Source: Gammaproteobacteria bacterium
GTDB taxonomy: Bacteria; Pseudomonadota; Gammaproteobacteria; Pseudomonadales; Ketobacteraceae
Assembly (NCBI GenBank): GCA_013178375.1
Contig: JABLXQ010000017.1
Coordinates: forward strand, 1 to 64,000
DNA: 64,000 nt
Direction of reading: 5' to 3'
Below, one piece after another: positions 27,569 through 38,104 of the stretch. Made by a program: the position numbers and the translations under genes. Within the stretch, counting starts at the first letter, position 1. Each line of letters begins with the position of its first letter. The notes under the pieces were generated by a model that had not been told where the DNA came from, did not search any database, and saw only the letters and a program-made list of their open reading frames with translations.

Positions 27569-29686
27569 TTATTTCACCGCCAGCACATCATTCACAACCC
27601 GCGGAGTAATGAAAATCAGCAACTCGGCCTTCTGGCTGGTGGTGTTGTTGTAGCGGAACAACCGGCCGATGACAGGCAGATCACCCAGGAAGGGCGTCTT
27701 AACCGTTTCCTTCACATCTTCAGAGCGGAACACGCCTCCCAGCACGATGGTCTGACCATTGTCGACAATGACACTGGTTTCAATCGCGTTGGTATCAATG
27801 GACGGTACGCCGTTGAAGAGTGAACCCACGGAATCCTGATTGATTTTCAGATCCATGATGATGCGGCCGTCCGGCGTGATCTGCGGAGTCACTTCCAGAC
27901 CCAGCACGGCTTCCTTGAACGAGGTGGAAGTGGCACCGCTGGAAGAGGCTTCCTGGTAAGGAACTTCAGTACCGGACTGAATTTTCGCAGTCTGCTGGTC
28001 AGCAGTCAGCACCTTGGGCGTGGAAACGATGTCAGCTCGACCATCGGATTCCAGTGCCGACAATTCAAGATCCACCAGACCATGATCGACGTCGAAATAG
28101 CCCAGCGCAAGACGGCTGGCATTTGCTGCAGTGGCGCCGAGGTCAATACCGAGATTACCGTCACCCACCTGGATGACCTGATCTTCCAGCGACGAGCTGA
28201 TACCCTCGCGGTTACCGTTCACGGCCCAGCCGCCACGGTCGGTGGCAGGCGTATCGTTGTAGTGGGCATAGCCCCACTTAACACCCAGCTCTTCAGCCGC
28301 ATCGGATCTTGCGATCACAATCCGCGCTTCGATCATCACCTGCTTCACCGGGATATCGAGTTGCTCCAGCATGAAGCGTACTTCATCGATATTGCTCGCG
28401 GTATCCTGGATCAGCATCACGTTGGTCCGCTCGTCAACAGTAATGGTTCCACGCTCACTGAGGAATCCGGATGCCTTCACCAGCTCGGACACTTCCTTCG
28501 CCTTGGCATAATTCACGGTCAGGTATTCGGTGCGCAGCGGCGCCAGTTCCTTCACCTGCTTCTGCGATTCCAGCTCCAGCTTCTCGCGGGCCGCAATTTC
28601 ATCGGCGGGCGCCACCAGCATCACGTTGCCAACCTTGCGCTTGTCAAGACCCTTGGTTTTCAGAATCAGGTCCAGCGCCTGATCCCAGGGCACGTTTTGC
28701 AGACGCAGGGTAATACGCCCTTTCACAGTATCGCTGGCCACCAGGTTAAGCTCGGTGAAGTCGGCAATCAGCTGCAGTACGGAGCGCACTTCGATATCCT
28801 GGAAATTCAGCGACAGTTTCTCGCCTGTGTACTGGAACTTCTCTTTGCGTTTGCGTTCCAGTTCCGCACCAGTAACCGGCTTGACACTGATAGTGAAGGT
28901 CTCGTCGGTCTGGTATGCCATGTATTCGTATTCGCCGGTAGCCACGACTGAAATGCGGGCATTGCCGCCCTGCGCAACCGCATCGATGGTTTTGACGGGT
29001 GTGGCGAAGTCCACCACATCCAGACGGCGATGCAACGCTTCAGGCAGTGAAACGCCCACGAACTCCGCTACTATCTTGCCACCTTCTTCACGCAGATCCA
29101 CCGGCGCATTGCGATCAGACAGGGTAATGATCACCTGACCCTCGCCCTGACTGCCCCGACGGAAGTCCAGTTCGCGCACGCCACCGGTACCGGAAGTGAG
29201 AGCGGAGCCTGTCGCAGGTGTGGCACCCGCCGACGCCGGAGCGGCAGACGCGGTTGCCGCACCGCCTTCACCCACGCGCATAAGAATATTGTTGCCCGAC
29301 ACAGTGGTCGTGTAACCCACCAACGCACCCAGATTCACGATCAGGCGAGTACGGTCGCCAGACCCCATCACCGTCACGCTGCGGACGTTGCCGTTGCCGA
29401 TGGTGTGATATTTCTGCGCCATGCCGTTGCTGACGCCCTCCAGATCCAGGGCGATGCGGGCGGGAGAATCGGTGGTGTAACCGGTAGGTTGCGGCGGCGC
29501 GGCATCGAAAATCAGCTTGATTTCGACGGCATCGCCCTGCAGTGAGGCAGATTCCACGCCAGTAAGTTTCAGTGCCCACGCCTGTGACGCCAGCATGGAT
29601 GCCAGAAGGCCCAGACACAACTTGGATCTCATCGCCGTTACCCGCTTATTTGTCATTTGTTGTGTAATATTCAGGAAGCTTTTCAT
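27569..29686 (-). CDS. pilQ: type IV pilus secretin PilQ
   Basis: An outer-membrane secretin of about 705 residues. It has a signal peptide (LCLGLLASMLASQAWA), two N-terminal AMIN domains (about residues 40-280) that bind peptidoglycan, an STN/N0 domain (LSLNFQDIEVRSVLQLIADF), N1 domains and the C-terminal secretin channel, which includes VPYQEASSSGATSTSFKEAVLGLEVTPQ. It forms the ring through which the pilus fibre leaves the cell. The ATG at 29686 is preferred, with ATG 29692 two codons earlier also possible; starts further up would overlap pilP. Confidence 0.95.
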   Translation of the reverse strand: MKSFLNITQQMTNKRVTAMRSKLCLGLLASMLASQAWALKLTGVESASLQGDAVEIKLIFDAAPPQPTGYTTDSPARIALDLEGVSNGMAQKYHTIGNGNVRSVTVMGSGDRTRLIVNLGALVGYTTTVSGNNILMRVGEGGAATASAAPASAGATPATGSALTSGTGGVRELDFRRGSQGEGQVIITLSDRNAPVDLREEGGKIVAEFVGVSLPEALHRRLDVVDFATPVKTIDAVAQGGNARISVVATGEYEYMAYQTDETFTISVKPVTGAELERKRKEKFQYTGEKLSLNFQDIEVRSVLQLIADFTELNLVASDTVKGRITLRLQNVPWDQALDLILKTKGLDKRKVGNVMLVAPADEIAAREKLELESQKQVKELAPLRTEYLTVNYAKAKEVSELVKASGFLSERGTITVDERTNVMLIQDTASNIDEVRFMLEQLDIPVKQVMIEARIVIARSDAAEELGVKWGYAHYNDTPATDRGGWAVNGNREGISSSLEDQVIQVGDGNLGIDLGATAANASRLALGYFDVDHGLVDLELSALESDGRADIVSTPKVLTADQQTAKIQSGTEVPYQEASSSGATSTSFKEAVLGLEVTPQITPDGRIIMDLKINQDSVGSLFNGVPSIDTNAIETSVIVDNGQTIVLGGVFRSEDVKETVKTPFLGDLPVIGRLFRYNNTTSQKAELLIFITPRVVNDVLAVK

Positions 29687-29702
29687 GCGCATTCTCCCAC
29701 GC

Positions 29703-30230
29703 TCATTCCTCACGCAGCACCAGAGTGCGCGGCCGCTCGACCCAACCATCCTGACCATCGGAGACGATCTCGAGGACATCGATCTTGCTCTGGGTCACCG
29801 ACGTAATCTTGCCAAAATTGCGCCCCATGTAGTTGCCGGGCTTGATCCGGTGCAGGCCCTGATCCGGGTCCCGCACCAACGCGAAGAGGGGGCCGCCAGG
29901 ATTGGCAAGTGTTCCCACCATCACCAGGGAATCGATGCCAAACTGCTCCAGCACTTCCTTGGGACGGTTCAGATCCGGCTTGACGTTACTGCGCTGCTGC
30001 GGCAATGAAGCCAGTTCCACATCCAGGGGGCGCTCAAACGGACTGCGCAATGCGGCGGCGCTATAGGAAAACGCCTTGTACACCTTGAACTCCGGTGGCG
30101 GCTCAATCCGGCCTTTCGGCCTGTTCTTGATCTCGCTCATGCGGCCCTGAAGGTCTTCGAACTGACCATCACCGCCACAACCGCCGACCAGCAATATTGA
30201 ACAAAGCACCAAAAAACTTACGCTTCTCAT
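29703..30230 (-). CDS. pilP: type IV pilus inner-membrane lipoprotein PilP
   Basis: A 175-residue lipoprotein with lipobox LLVGGC. The disordered linker (PPPEFKVYKAFSYSAAALRSPFE) and the C-terminal beta domain with MVGTLANPGGPLFALVRDPDQGLHRIKPGNYMGRNFGKI are the conserved PilP features. It joins the PilNO inner-membrane platform to the PilQ secretin. Confidence 0.94.
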   Translation of the reverse strand: MRSVSFLVLCSILLVGGCGGDGQFEDLQGRMSEIKNRPKGRIEPPPEFKVYKAFSYSAAALRSPFERPLDVELASLPQQRSNVKPDLNRPKEVLEQFGIDSLVMVGTLANPGGPLFALVRDPDQGLHRIKPGNYMGRNFGKITSVTQSKIDVLEIVSDGQDGWVERPRTLVLREE

Positions 30231-30232
30231 GC

Positions 30233-30826
30233 TCAGTTTTCCTTATAGCGATAAGTTCTGGCCCGGACTTTCATGGTCAGTTCATGGGACTGATCGCTGC
30301 TGGGCGCAATTTCAAAATCATGCAGGGTCACGATGCGGGGCAAGGCCGCCACACCACTGACAAAAGCGCCGAAGGAGTGGAAACCGCCCCTGACCTCAAC
30401 ATCGATCGGCAACTCGACATAAAACTCCTTGGACTCTTCCTTCGCCAGGCTGATGCTGTTGAACGCAAGGCCTGCAGCCAGACCAGTGTGACTGATATCT
30501 TCCAGCAGGCCTGGCACTTCCGCATCCTTGGGCAATTGCCGCAGCAACACGCCGAAAGTGGCCTCCATTTCCTTCATCTGTTCCTTGTACGCATCCAGAT
30601 TGGACGCCTGGAACGCCTTCGATTCATAGGTTTTCATCAGCTCCTCTTCCCGGAGCTTGACACCGTCCAACTGCGTCATGGAATCGGACAGCATCAGGTG
30701 GAACACCAGGAAACCTGCCACGCCGCAAGCGAACAGCCAGATAAAAATCTTCACCGGCACCGGCCAGGAACCAATGTTGTTGGGATCGAGATTATTGAGG
30801 GATTCGAAAAACTCTTTGGCGTCCAT
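30233..30826 (-). CDS. pilO: type IV pilus assembly protein PilO
   Basis: A 197-residue bitopic inner-membrane protein. It has a short cytoplasmic start, one membrane segment (VKIFIWLFACGVAGFLVFHL), a coiled-coil stretch (residues about 55-100) and a ferredoxin-like periplasmic domain. It heterodimerises with PilN. The gene follows pilN by 2 bp and precedes pilP by 2 bp. Confidence 0.94.
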   Translation of the reverse strand: MDAKEFFESLNNLDPNNIGSWPVPVKIFIWLFACGVAGFLVFHLMLSDSMTQLDGVKLREEELMKTYESKAFQASNLDAYKEQMKEMEATFGVLLRQLPKDAEVPGLLEDISHTGLAAGLAFNSISLAKEESKEFYVELPIDVEVRGGFHSFGAFVSGVAALPRIVTLHDFEIAPSSDQSHELTMKVRARTYRYKEN

Positions 30827-30828
30827 GA

Positions 30829-31385
30829 TCAGCTATCCTTCTCTGCTTCCGGCTTTTGCCGCTGAACAGTCAGATCAAATTCGTTGGTGGACTTGTCTTT
30901 TTCGCCAGACTTGACCTTGGATAGATTGGGTGACTCCAGCCGTGGCGACGCTTCCAGATTCCGCATCAGGTTCGACACCCGGTTATTGCTCTCGGCAAAG
31001 CCGGTGATGCTGATACTGTCTCCAGTGGACTTCACTTTTTGGTAGAATACGCCATCCGGCACCGTACGCACGATCTCGTCAAATATCTGCACGATCACCG
31101 GACGGTTACCCTGCAGGTCCTGAATGACCTTCATGCGCTCGATCAGGGATTCGCGCTGCTTTTTCAGCTCGCTGATTTCCTTGATCTGGGCATCCAGTTT
31201 GCTGGTTTCCTGCGTGATGAAATCATTGCGCCGGTTCTGGTTCTCGATCTGGGCCTTGACATTCACGTCAACCAAATAAACCGCGCCAGCGCCCACGAGC
31301 ACCATGCCCGCCAGGATCATGAAGAACTGGCGTTTGAGCTCCTGCCGCCGTTCCTCGCGCCAAGGTAAAAGGTTAATTTTTGTCA

Positions 31386-31386
<1 letters not shown>
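30829..31386 (-). CDS. pilN: type IV pilus assembly protein PilN
   Basis: A 185-residue PilN. The N-terminal KINLLPWREERR motif docks into PilM. One membrane segment (FFMILAGMVLVGAGAVYLV), a coiled coil and a periplasmic ferredoxin-like domain follow. The ATG shares one base with the pilM stop, which suggests translational coupling of the two binding partners. Confidence 0.95.
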
Positions 31387-32456
<1,070 letters not shown>

Positions 32457-32646
32457 CTATCCTGTTTTAGTTCTGATTTTTGTGCGCTGATGCACACTTA
32501 CAAAAAGAATCTCTGTGTTTACATTAAATACCACAATATTGGAACGCGCAATTAGAAGGCACCCCAATATCGTCGTATAATTCACAGTATGGACAATTTT
32601 TTACCATTTTCCTGACTCCACTCTGGCTGACTTCCCAATCAATCTG

Positions 32647-35130
32647 ATGCTCAAATCTCACCCGATTCTGCGCCTATTTCTCTGGCTGATGTTGCTTGCC
32701 GGCAGCGGCACGACACTCGTTTTCGCGGGAATCCTGCTATACCTCGGGCCCAAATTGCCGGCGGTGGAAAGTATCCTGCAAATACCATTACAGACCCCTT
32801 TGCGGATTTATTCCAGTGAACGAAAACTGATTGCAGAGTTCGGTGAGAAAAAGCGCACACCAATGGAATACAGCCAAATTCCGCCGGAATTCATCCAGGC
32901 GATTCTGGCGGCAGAAGACGCCCGCTACTTTGATCACCACGGCGTCGACGTAAAGGGGCTGACCCGGGCAGTACTCGAACTGATGTCCACCGGCTCGATC
33001 CAGAGCGGCGGCAGCACCATCACCATGCAGGTGGCGAAAAACTATTTTCTCAGCAGCGAAAAGACATTCCTCCGCAAATTCAATGAGATATTGCTGGCCC
33101 TGAAGATGGAGCGGCGACTCAGCAAGGAACAGATCCTGAAGCTGTACGTCAACAAGATCTACCTCGGACACCGCGCGTATGGTCTGCACGCTGCCGCCCA
33201 GGTGTACTACGGCAAGCCGGTGGCGGAGCTGTCGCTGGCGCAGCTGGCGATGATTGCCGGTCTGCCCAAGGCGCCGTCGGCGTTCAATCCCGTCACCAAT
33301 CCGGCACGGGCACTGGAGCGGCGCAACTGGATTCTGCATCGCATGTTCGAGCTGGGACGCATCACGCAGGCGCAGCTCGACGTCGCCCTGGCGGAACCCA
33401 ACACGGCTCAGCTGTTCGGCATTCCGGTGGAGGTGGATGCACCCTACTTCGCCGAGATGGTGCGTCGCGACATGGTGACACGCTTCGACGAGCGGGCAGA
33501 CACCGACGGCTTCCGGGTTTTCACCACGCTGAAGGCGGACCTGCAGCAGGCGGCCAATCACGCCGTGCATGTTGGGCTGATCGCCTATGACAAGCGCCAC
33601 GGCTATCGCGGTCCCGAGGCTGCGCTGCCTTTCACACCGGGCGCCACCGAGGACAGCGAGTTGCTGGAACGCTTGCAGGCCTACCGCCAGGTGGGTCCGC
33701 TGCAACCTGTGGTGATAGTGGACGTGGCGGCCGACAAAGCCACCGCGCTGCTGAAAAACGGCAGTCGCATCGAGATCAGCTGGGAGTCCATGCAATGGGC
33801 CCGCCCCTTCATCGACACCAACAACCGAGGCCCTGCCCCGCAATCCCCCGCCGACGTGGTCAAGCCGGGGCATATCGTGCGGGTGTTGGCAGATGGCGAG
33901 CGCTGGCTGCTGTCGCAGATACCCGCCGCCCAATCGGCCCTGGTATCGCTGGACGCGGACAACGGCGCGCTCAATGCGCTCGTGGGCGGGTTCGATTTCC
34001 AGAGCAGCAAGTTCAATCGCGCGGTGCAGGCGGGACGCCAGGCCGGCTCCAGCTTCAAACCCTTTATTTATTGCTATGCGCTGGAACAGGGCATGACACC
34101 TGCCACCTTCGTCAATGATGCGCCCATCGTGTTTCAGGAAGCCGGCATGGAAACGGCGTGGCGGCCGGAGAATTCCGAAGGCAAGTTCCTCGGGCCGATC
34201 CGGTTGCGGGAAGCGCTCTACAAATCCCGCAACCTGGTATCGATCCGCCTGCTGCAGTCGCTGGGCGTGGAACCCACCATCAACTACATTTCCCAATTCG
34301 GTATCGGCCGCGACAAGCTGCCGCACAACCTGTCCATGGCACTGGGCACCGCATCGCTCACGCCGCTCGAAGTCGCCACCGGCTATGCGGCACTGGCAAA
34401 TGGCGGTTACAAGGTGGATTCATGGTTCATCCAGCGCATCGAGGACGCCGAAGGCAAGGTGATTTTCGAAGCCAACCCGGTAGCAGTGTGCGATGCGGAC
34501 TGCATCGCCGCACGCGAAGGCATTGCGTCCACCACCTTCAGTGACGAAGAAGCCCTGCTGCCCAGCGAGCCGGCAGCCGGAACCGGGTCCTCTTCCCAAC
34601 CCGCACCGCCAGCCACACAGCCGGTCGCGCCCCGCGTGGTGGATCCACGGGCCCAGTTCCAGCTTTACAGCATGCTGCAGGACGTGATCCGGCGCGGCAC
34701 TGCCACCCGGGCACGGGAGCTCAACCGCACCGATATTGCCGGCAAGACCGGCACCACCAATGATCAGAAGGATGCCTGGTTTTCCGGCTTCAATCCCAAG
34801 GTCGTCACCACGGTATGGGTCGGCTTCGACCAGCCACAGAATCTGGGTCGCGCCGAATTTGGCGGCACCGCTGCACTGCCGATCTGGATCGATTACATGC
34901 GGGTGGCGCTGAAGGACTCACCGCAGACACCGCCCAGGATTCCGGATGGCATTGCCACCGTCCGCGTCGATCCGGACAGCGGATTGCGGGTGAGCCCGGA
35001 CAACCCCTACGGCGAAATTGAATATTTCCGCGAGGAGGAAGTACCGGAATTTATTGTGGAAGGTGGCGAAGGGCCTGCGTCTGCCGGCAGCGGCGGGAGC
35101 AGCAGCGAAATGCCGGAATCGCTGTTCTAG
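32647..35130 (+). CDS. mrcA: penicillin-binding protein 1A (bifunctional class A)
   Basis: An 827-residue class A PBP (ponA). There is an N-terminal membrane anchor (LRLFLWLMLLAGSGTTLVFAG), then a GT51 glycosyltransferase domain with the catalytic EDARYFDHHGVD motif, GGSTITMQVAKN and KILxLYVNKIYLG. The transpeptidase domain carries the Ser nucleophile in GSSFKPF, then SRN, and KTGTT. A Pro-rich insert lies near residues 640-670, as is usual for PBP1a. It polymerises and cross-links peptidoglycan. A bidirectional terminator follows. Confidence 0.95.
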   Translation: MLKSHPILRLFLWLMLLAGSGTTLVFAGILLYLGPKLPAVESILQIPLQTPLRIYSSERKLIAEFGEKKRTPMEYSQIPPEFIQAILAAEDARYFDHHGVDVKGLTRAVLELMSTGSIQSGGSTITMQVAKNYFLSSEKTFLRKFNEILLALKMERRLSKEQILKLYVNKIYLGHRAYGLHAAAQVYYGKPVAELSLAQLAMIAGLPKAPSAFNPVTNPARALERRNWILHRMFELGRITQAQLDVALAEPNTAQLFGIPVEVDAPYFAEMVRRDMVTRFDERADTDGFRVFTTLKADLQQAANHAVHVGLIAYDKRHGYRGPEAALPFTPGATEDSELLERLQAYRQVGPLQPVVIVDVAADKATALLKNGSRIEISWESMQWARPFIDTNNRGPAPQSPADVVKPGHIVRVLADGERWLLSQIPAAQSALVSLDADNGALNALVGGFDFQSSKFNRAVQAGRQAGSSFKPFIYCYALEQGMTPATFVNDAPIVFQEAGMETAWRPENSEGKFLGPIRLREALYKSRNLVSIRLLQSLGVEPTINYISQFGIGRDKLPHNLSMALGTASLTPLEVATGYAALANGGYKVDSWFIQRIEDAEGKVIFEANPVAVCDADCIAAREGIASTTFSDEEALLPSEPAAGTGSSSQPAPPATQPVAPRVVDPRAQFQLYSMLQDVIRRGTATRARELNRTDIAGKTGTTNDQKDAWFSGFNPKVVTTVWVGFDQPQNLGRAEFGGTAALPIWIDYMRVALKDSPQTPPRIPDGIATVRVDPDSGLRVSPDNPYGEIEYFREEEVPEFIVEGGEGPASAGSGGSSSEMPESLF

Positions 35131-35173
35131 GGCTTGTTAACACTGTCTGATGCCTGCCAATAATTGCAGACAC

Positions 35174-35205
35174 AAAAAAGCCGACTGCAAAGAGTCGGCT
35201 TTTTT
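35174..35205. terminator. bidirectional Rho-independent terminator between mrcA and maeB
   Basis: AAAAAAGCCGACT (35174-35186) and AGTCGGCTTTTTT (35193-35205) form a perfect 13-bp stem with a 6-base loop. It has a T-run on the right and an A-run on the left, so it can serve both convergent genes. Confidence 0.93.
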
Positions 35206-35247
35206 ATTCCTGCGGAAAAACCTTCTCCCGCATCGGTGATGCAGACA

Positions 35248-36519
35248 TCAGTAATAGCGGATGTCTGCCTGCGTCTCCAGCGGATAGTGCGCCGGGTAGG
35301 GGCGGGTCGCCACGCCGGAATCCACCGCCGCCTGCGCCACTGCCGCTGAGACGGCGCCCAGCAAACGGGGGTCCATCGGCTTGGGAATGATGTATTCGCG
35401 ACCGAATTCCAGGTGCTGCCCCTCATAAGCTGCTTCCACCACAGCCGGTACCGGCTCCTTGGCCAGGCGACCGATGGCGCGTACCGCTGCCACCTTCATT
35501 TCCTCGTTAATACGCGTGGCACGCACATCCAGGGCGCCGCGGAAAATGTAGGGGAACCCGAGCACGTTGTTGACCTGGTTCGGGTAGTCGCTGCGACCGG
35601 TGGCGACAATGACGTCGCTGCGGGTGGCATAGGCCAGTTCCGGGCGAATTTCCGGATCGGGATTGGCCAGTGCGAACACAATCGGATTGTCTGCCATCAG
35701 GCGCAGCATGTCCGGGGTCAGCAGGTTGGCGCTGGACACACCGATGAACACGTCGGCGCCCGCCAGTGCATCTTCCAGGGTACGTTTGTCGGTCTCGTGG
35801 GCGAAAGCTGCCTTGTACTGGTTCAGGTCGCTGCGGCCGGAATGGATCACGCCGTTGCGGTCCAGCACGTACATGTTGGTTTTCTTCGCGCCCATGCTCA
35901 CCAGCAGACGCAGGGTCGCGACGCCAGCGGCACCGGCGCCAATACAGACGATGGAAATGTCTTCAATTCGCTTGTGCTGAATTTCCAGAGCGTTGAGCAG
36001 GGCGGCGGCGGCGATGATGGCGGTACCGTGCTGGTCGTCGTGGAACACCGGAATATTGCACTGCTCGATCAGCACGCGCTCGATCTCGAAGCATTCCGGC
36101 GCCTTGATATCTTCCAGGTTGATGCCGCCAAAGGTGGGCGAAATGCGCTTCACCGTGTCGATAAAGGCCTGCGGGCTTTCCGCGTCGACTTCGATGTCGA
36201 ACACGTCAATGCCGGCGAAACGCTTGAACAGGACGCCCTTGCCTTCCATGACCGGTTTGCTGGCCAGACAACCCAGATCGCCCAGACCCAGAATCGCGGT
36301 ACCGTCGCTGATCACCGCCACCAGGTTGCCCTTGTTGGTGTACTTGTAGGCCGCTTCCGGATCCTTGGCAATTTCCCGCACCGGCTCGGCCACACCCGGG
36401 CTGTAAGCCAGGGACAGATCGCGGGCAGTCTCGGTGGGCTTGGTGAGCTCGACGCAGATTTTGCCCGGACGGGGCAAGGCATGATATTCGAGCGCGGCTT
36501 TCTTCAGATCGGACGACAT
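35248..36519 (-). CDS. maeB: malic enzyme (NADP-dependent type, short form)
   Basis: A 423-residue malic enzyme that makes pyruvate and CO2 from malate. Substrate and metal motifs ([23 protein letters not shown]) and the NAD(P)-binding region ([15 protein letters not shown]) are intact, as is ALANPDPEI. It lacks the phosphotransacetylase-like C-terminal domain of the long E. coli MaeB and so matches the short Pseudomonas form. The neighbours mrcA and the nuclease gene keep the Pseudomonas order. Confidence 0.93.
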   Translation of the reverse strand: MSSDLKKAALEYHALPRPGKICVELTKPTETARDLSLAYSPGVAEPVREIAKDPEAAYKYTNKGNLVAVISDGTAILGLGDLGCLASKPVMEGKGVLFKRFAGIDVFDIEVDAESPQAFIDTVKRISPTFGGINLEDIKAPECFEIERVLIEQCNIPVFHDDQHGTAIIAAAALLNALEIQHKRIEDISIVCIGAGAAGVATLRLLVSMGAKKTNMYVLDRNGVIHSGRSDLNQYKAAFAHETDKRTLEDALAGADVFIGVSSANLLTPDMLRLMADNPIVFALANPDPEIRPELAYATRSDVIVATGRSDYPNQVNNVLGFPYIFRGALDVRATRINEEMKVAAVRAIGRLAKEPVPAVVEAAYEGQHLEFGREYIIPKPMDPRLLGAVSAAVAQAAVDSGVATRPYPAHYPLETQADIRYY

Positions 36520-36792
36520 ATATATAGGGTTCCCTACTGGGGCATGCTGGGATGGTCTGCTTATTGAATCATTGAGTGTTCAGAGCCTGGTTGTGGCTGG
36601 CCAGCAACGGTGTAGACGGCTGGCGGAACGGTCGGACCTGAATGGATGGGGTTCATCCACCCGGCGCGCTCGAAAAAGGGGTGGTGTAGGATAGCGAAAT
36701 CACTCGGCGTGCTCAACACCCGATTCACGCTGCCACACAGGAAAATGCGGGCGTCAGCGCGGAAGTGGAGACTTCGGCAGGGATGAAATGCG

Positions 36793-37710
36793 TCAATGTG
36801 ACCGGGTGGACACCGGCAGTGTTTCCCACTGACTGCGATGGGACAGGTTGACCAGAAAACGTTTGCGCTGGCCGGACGCAATCTGTTGTTGGATCTTGCC
36901 GCCCCAGTTGCGGCGGTCAATCAGCCAGCCGCGCACTTCCAGCACCAGGTCGCCACTGCCGGGACCGGCGCGGGACTGGGCCACCACCTGATCCAGTGCC
37001 GCGCCTTCAAGATAGGCCGCATGACGGCGGTCCAGTTTTAGACTGACATTGCCCGCCAGATCCACCCAGATCACTTTTTTGGTGAGCGACACCTTTTCGA
37101 CCCGACCCTGAATGCGCTGGTAGCCACCCTTGAGCGTGTTGCTGTCGGCCGGTTGCGGTTTGAAATAATCATGCCTCCACACCCCGGCGCCCGCTTCCCG
37201 GGCCTGGGTCTGGGCGGAGGCGTAGCAGTCGGCGTGTGCAAGGTTGGGTGGAATCGCCACCTGGAATCCCAGGCCCTGCCGCAGCAATTCGGCGATGACA
37301 TTGCGCCCGTCCGCCGCATAAAGATGGCCGAGAGTGCGGCCGTAATGGTCGCGGGGCTGGGCGCCTACCTCCAGGTAGAGCCGGCTTTTTCCTGCCATTG
37401 CCTGCAGCTGGCGCAGGGCATCGTCCGCCAGAGGTTCCGCCGGACGCGGCAGGTGTTCCACTTCCGGCGTGTTCACCCCGATCAGCCGCACCCGACGCCC
37501 GTCGGTGAGGACCAGGGTGTCGCCGTCCAGCACCTTTTCCGCCTGCACGCTTTCGGTTTTGGCGGAATCGGCGAGGGAGCAGTCCGGAGCCGCCTGAACC
37601 GGGGCAGCGCCGATAACCAGCACCAGCCAGGGCAGGCACAACCAGCGAAAAGCGCCCACAAAAAAGGCTCCGTGGGGAGCCTTTCTGCTGCTGCGGGAAT
37701 ACACGCGCAT
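36793..37710 (-). CDS. secreted thermonuclease-like protein (SNase domain)
   Basis: A 305-residue protein with a signal peptide (FRWLCLPWLVLVIGAAPVQAA) and a staphylococcal-nuclease domain in its first half. EKVLDGDTLVL and RLIGVNTPEVEH supply the Ca-binding Asp residues, and RDHYGRTLGHLY supplies a catalytic Arg. Near residues 190-300 is an extra domain, GYQRIQGRVEKVSLTKKVIWVDLAGNVSLKLDRR, resembling the OB-like C-terminal part of related nucleases. The ATG overlaps the rpmE stop (TAATG), which fixes the start and suggests cotranscription. Confidence 0.85.
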   Translation of the reverse strand: MRVYSRSSRKAPHGAFFVGAFRWLCLPWLVLVIGAAPVQAAPDCSLADSAKTESVQAEKVLDGDTLVLTDGRRVRLIGVNTPEVEHLPRPAEPLADDALRQLQAMAGKSRLYLEVGAQPRDHYGRTLGHLYAADGRNVIAELLRQGLGFQVAIPPNLAHADCYASAQTQAREAGAGVWRHDYFKPQPADSNTLKGGYQRIQGRVEKVSLTKKVIWVDLAGNVSLKLDRRHAAYLEGAALDQVVAQSRAGPGSGDLVLEVRGWLIDRRNWGGKIQQQIASGQRKRFLVNLSHRSQWETLPVSTRSH

Positions 37711-37928
37711 TATTTCTTGATGGAAGCCACCGCGCCGAAACGCTTCTTGAACTTGTCGATGCGGCCACCGGTGTCGACCACTTTCTGCTGGCCAGTGTAG
37801 AACGGGTGGCAAGCGGAGCAGACGTCGATGTGGATGTCTTTGCTCAGGGTGGAGCGGGTGGCGATCACGTTGCCGCAGGTGCAGGTTGCAGTCATTTCGC
37901 CGTATTGCGGATGGATGTCAGCTTTCAT
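37710..37928 (-). CDS. rpmE: 50S ribosomal protein L31 (zinc-binding form)
   Basis: A 72-residue L31. The zinc ligands are Cys16, Cys18, Cys37 and Cys40 (CTCGN...CSACH), marking the C+ form that is replaced under zinc starvation in bacteria that have a paralog. The typical KADIHPQY start and HPFYTGQQK are visible. It is divergent from priA, as in Pseudomonas. Confidence 0.96.
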   Translation of the reverse strand: MKADIHPQYGEMTATCTCGNVIATRSTLSKDIHIDVCSACHPFYTGQQKVVDTGGRIDKFKKRFGAVASIKK

Positions 37929-38104
37929 GGAAGTCTCACCTTTCGGGTTCACGCCGCCACCCGATCCAGGTCGGGCACCGCATGAAGGGTACATGGGTAT
38001 GTCACAAGGGCGCGCATGATACCAGAGGTTGCCAAAGTCTGGCAAATTGTTGGCCGACACAGTAGAGTGGCCGCAACCCCGATCCCGCAACCATCTGGAT
38101 TGCA

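Noticed and set aside
36520-36792. Small gene between maeB and the nuclease gene
   Set aside because: The open frames found there lack a ribosome-binding site and show no recognisable sequence; nothing is supported.
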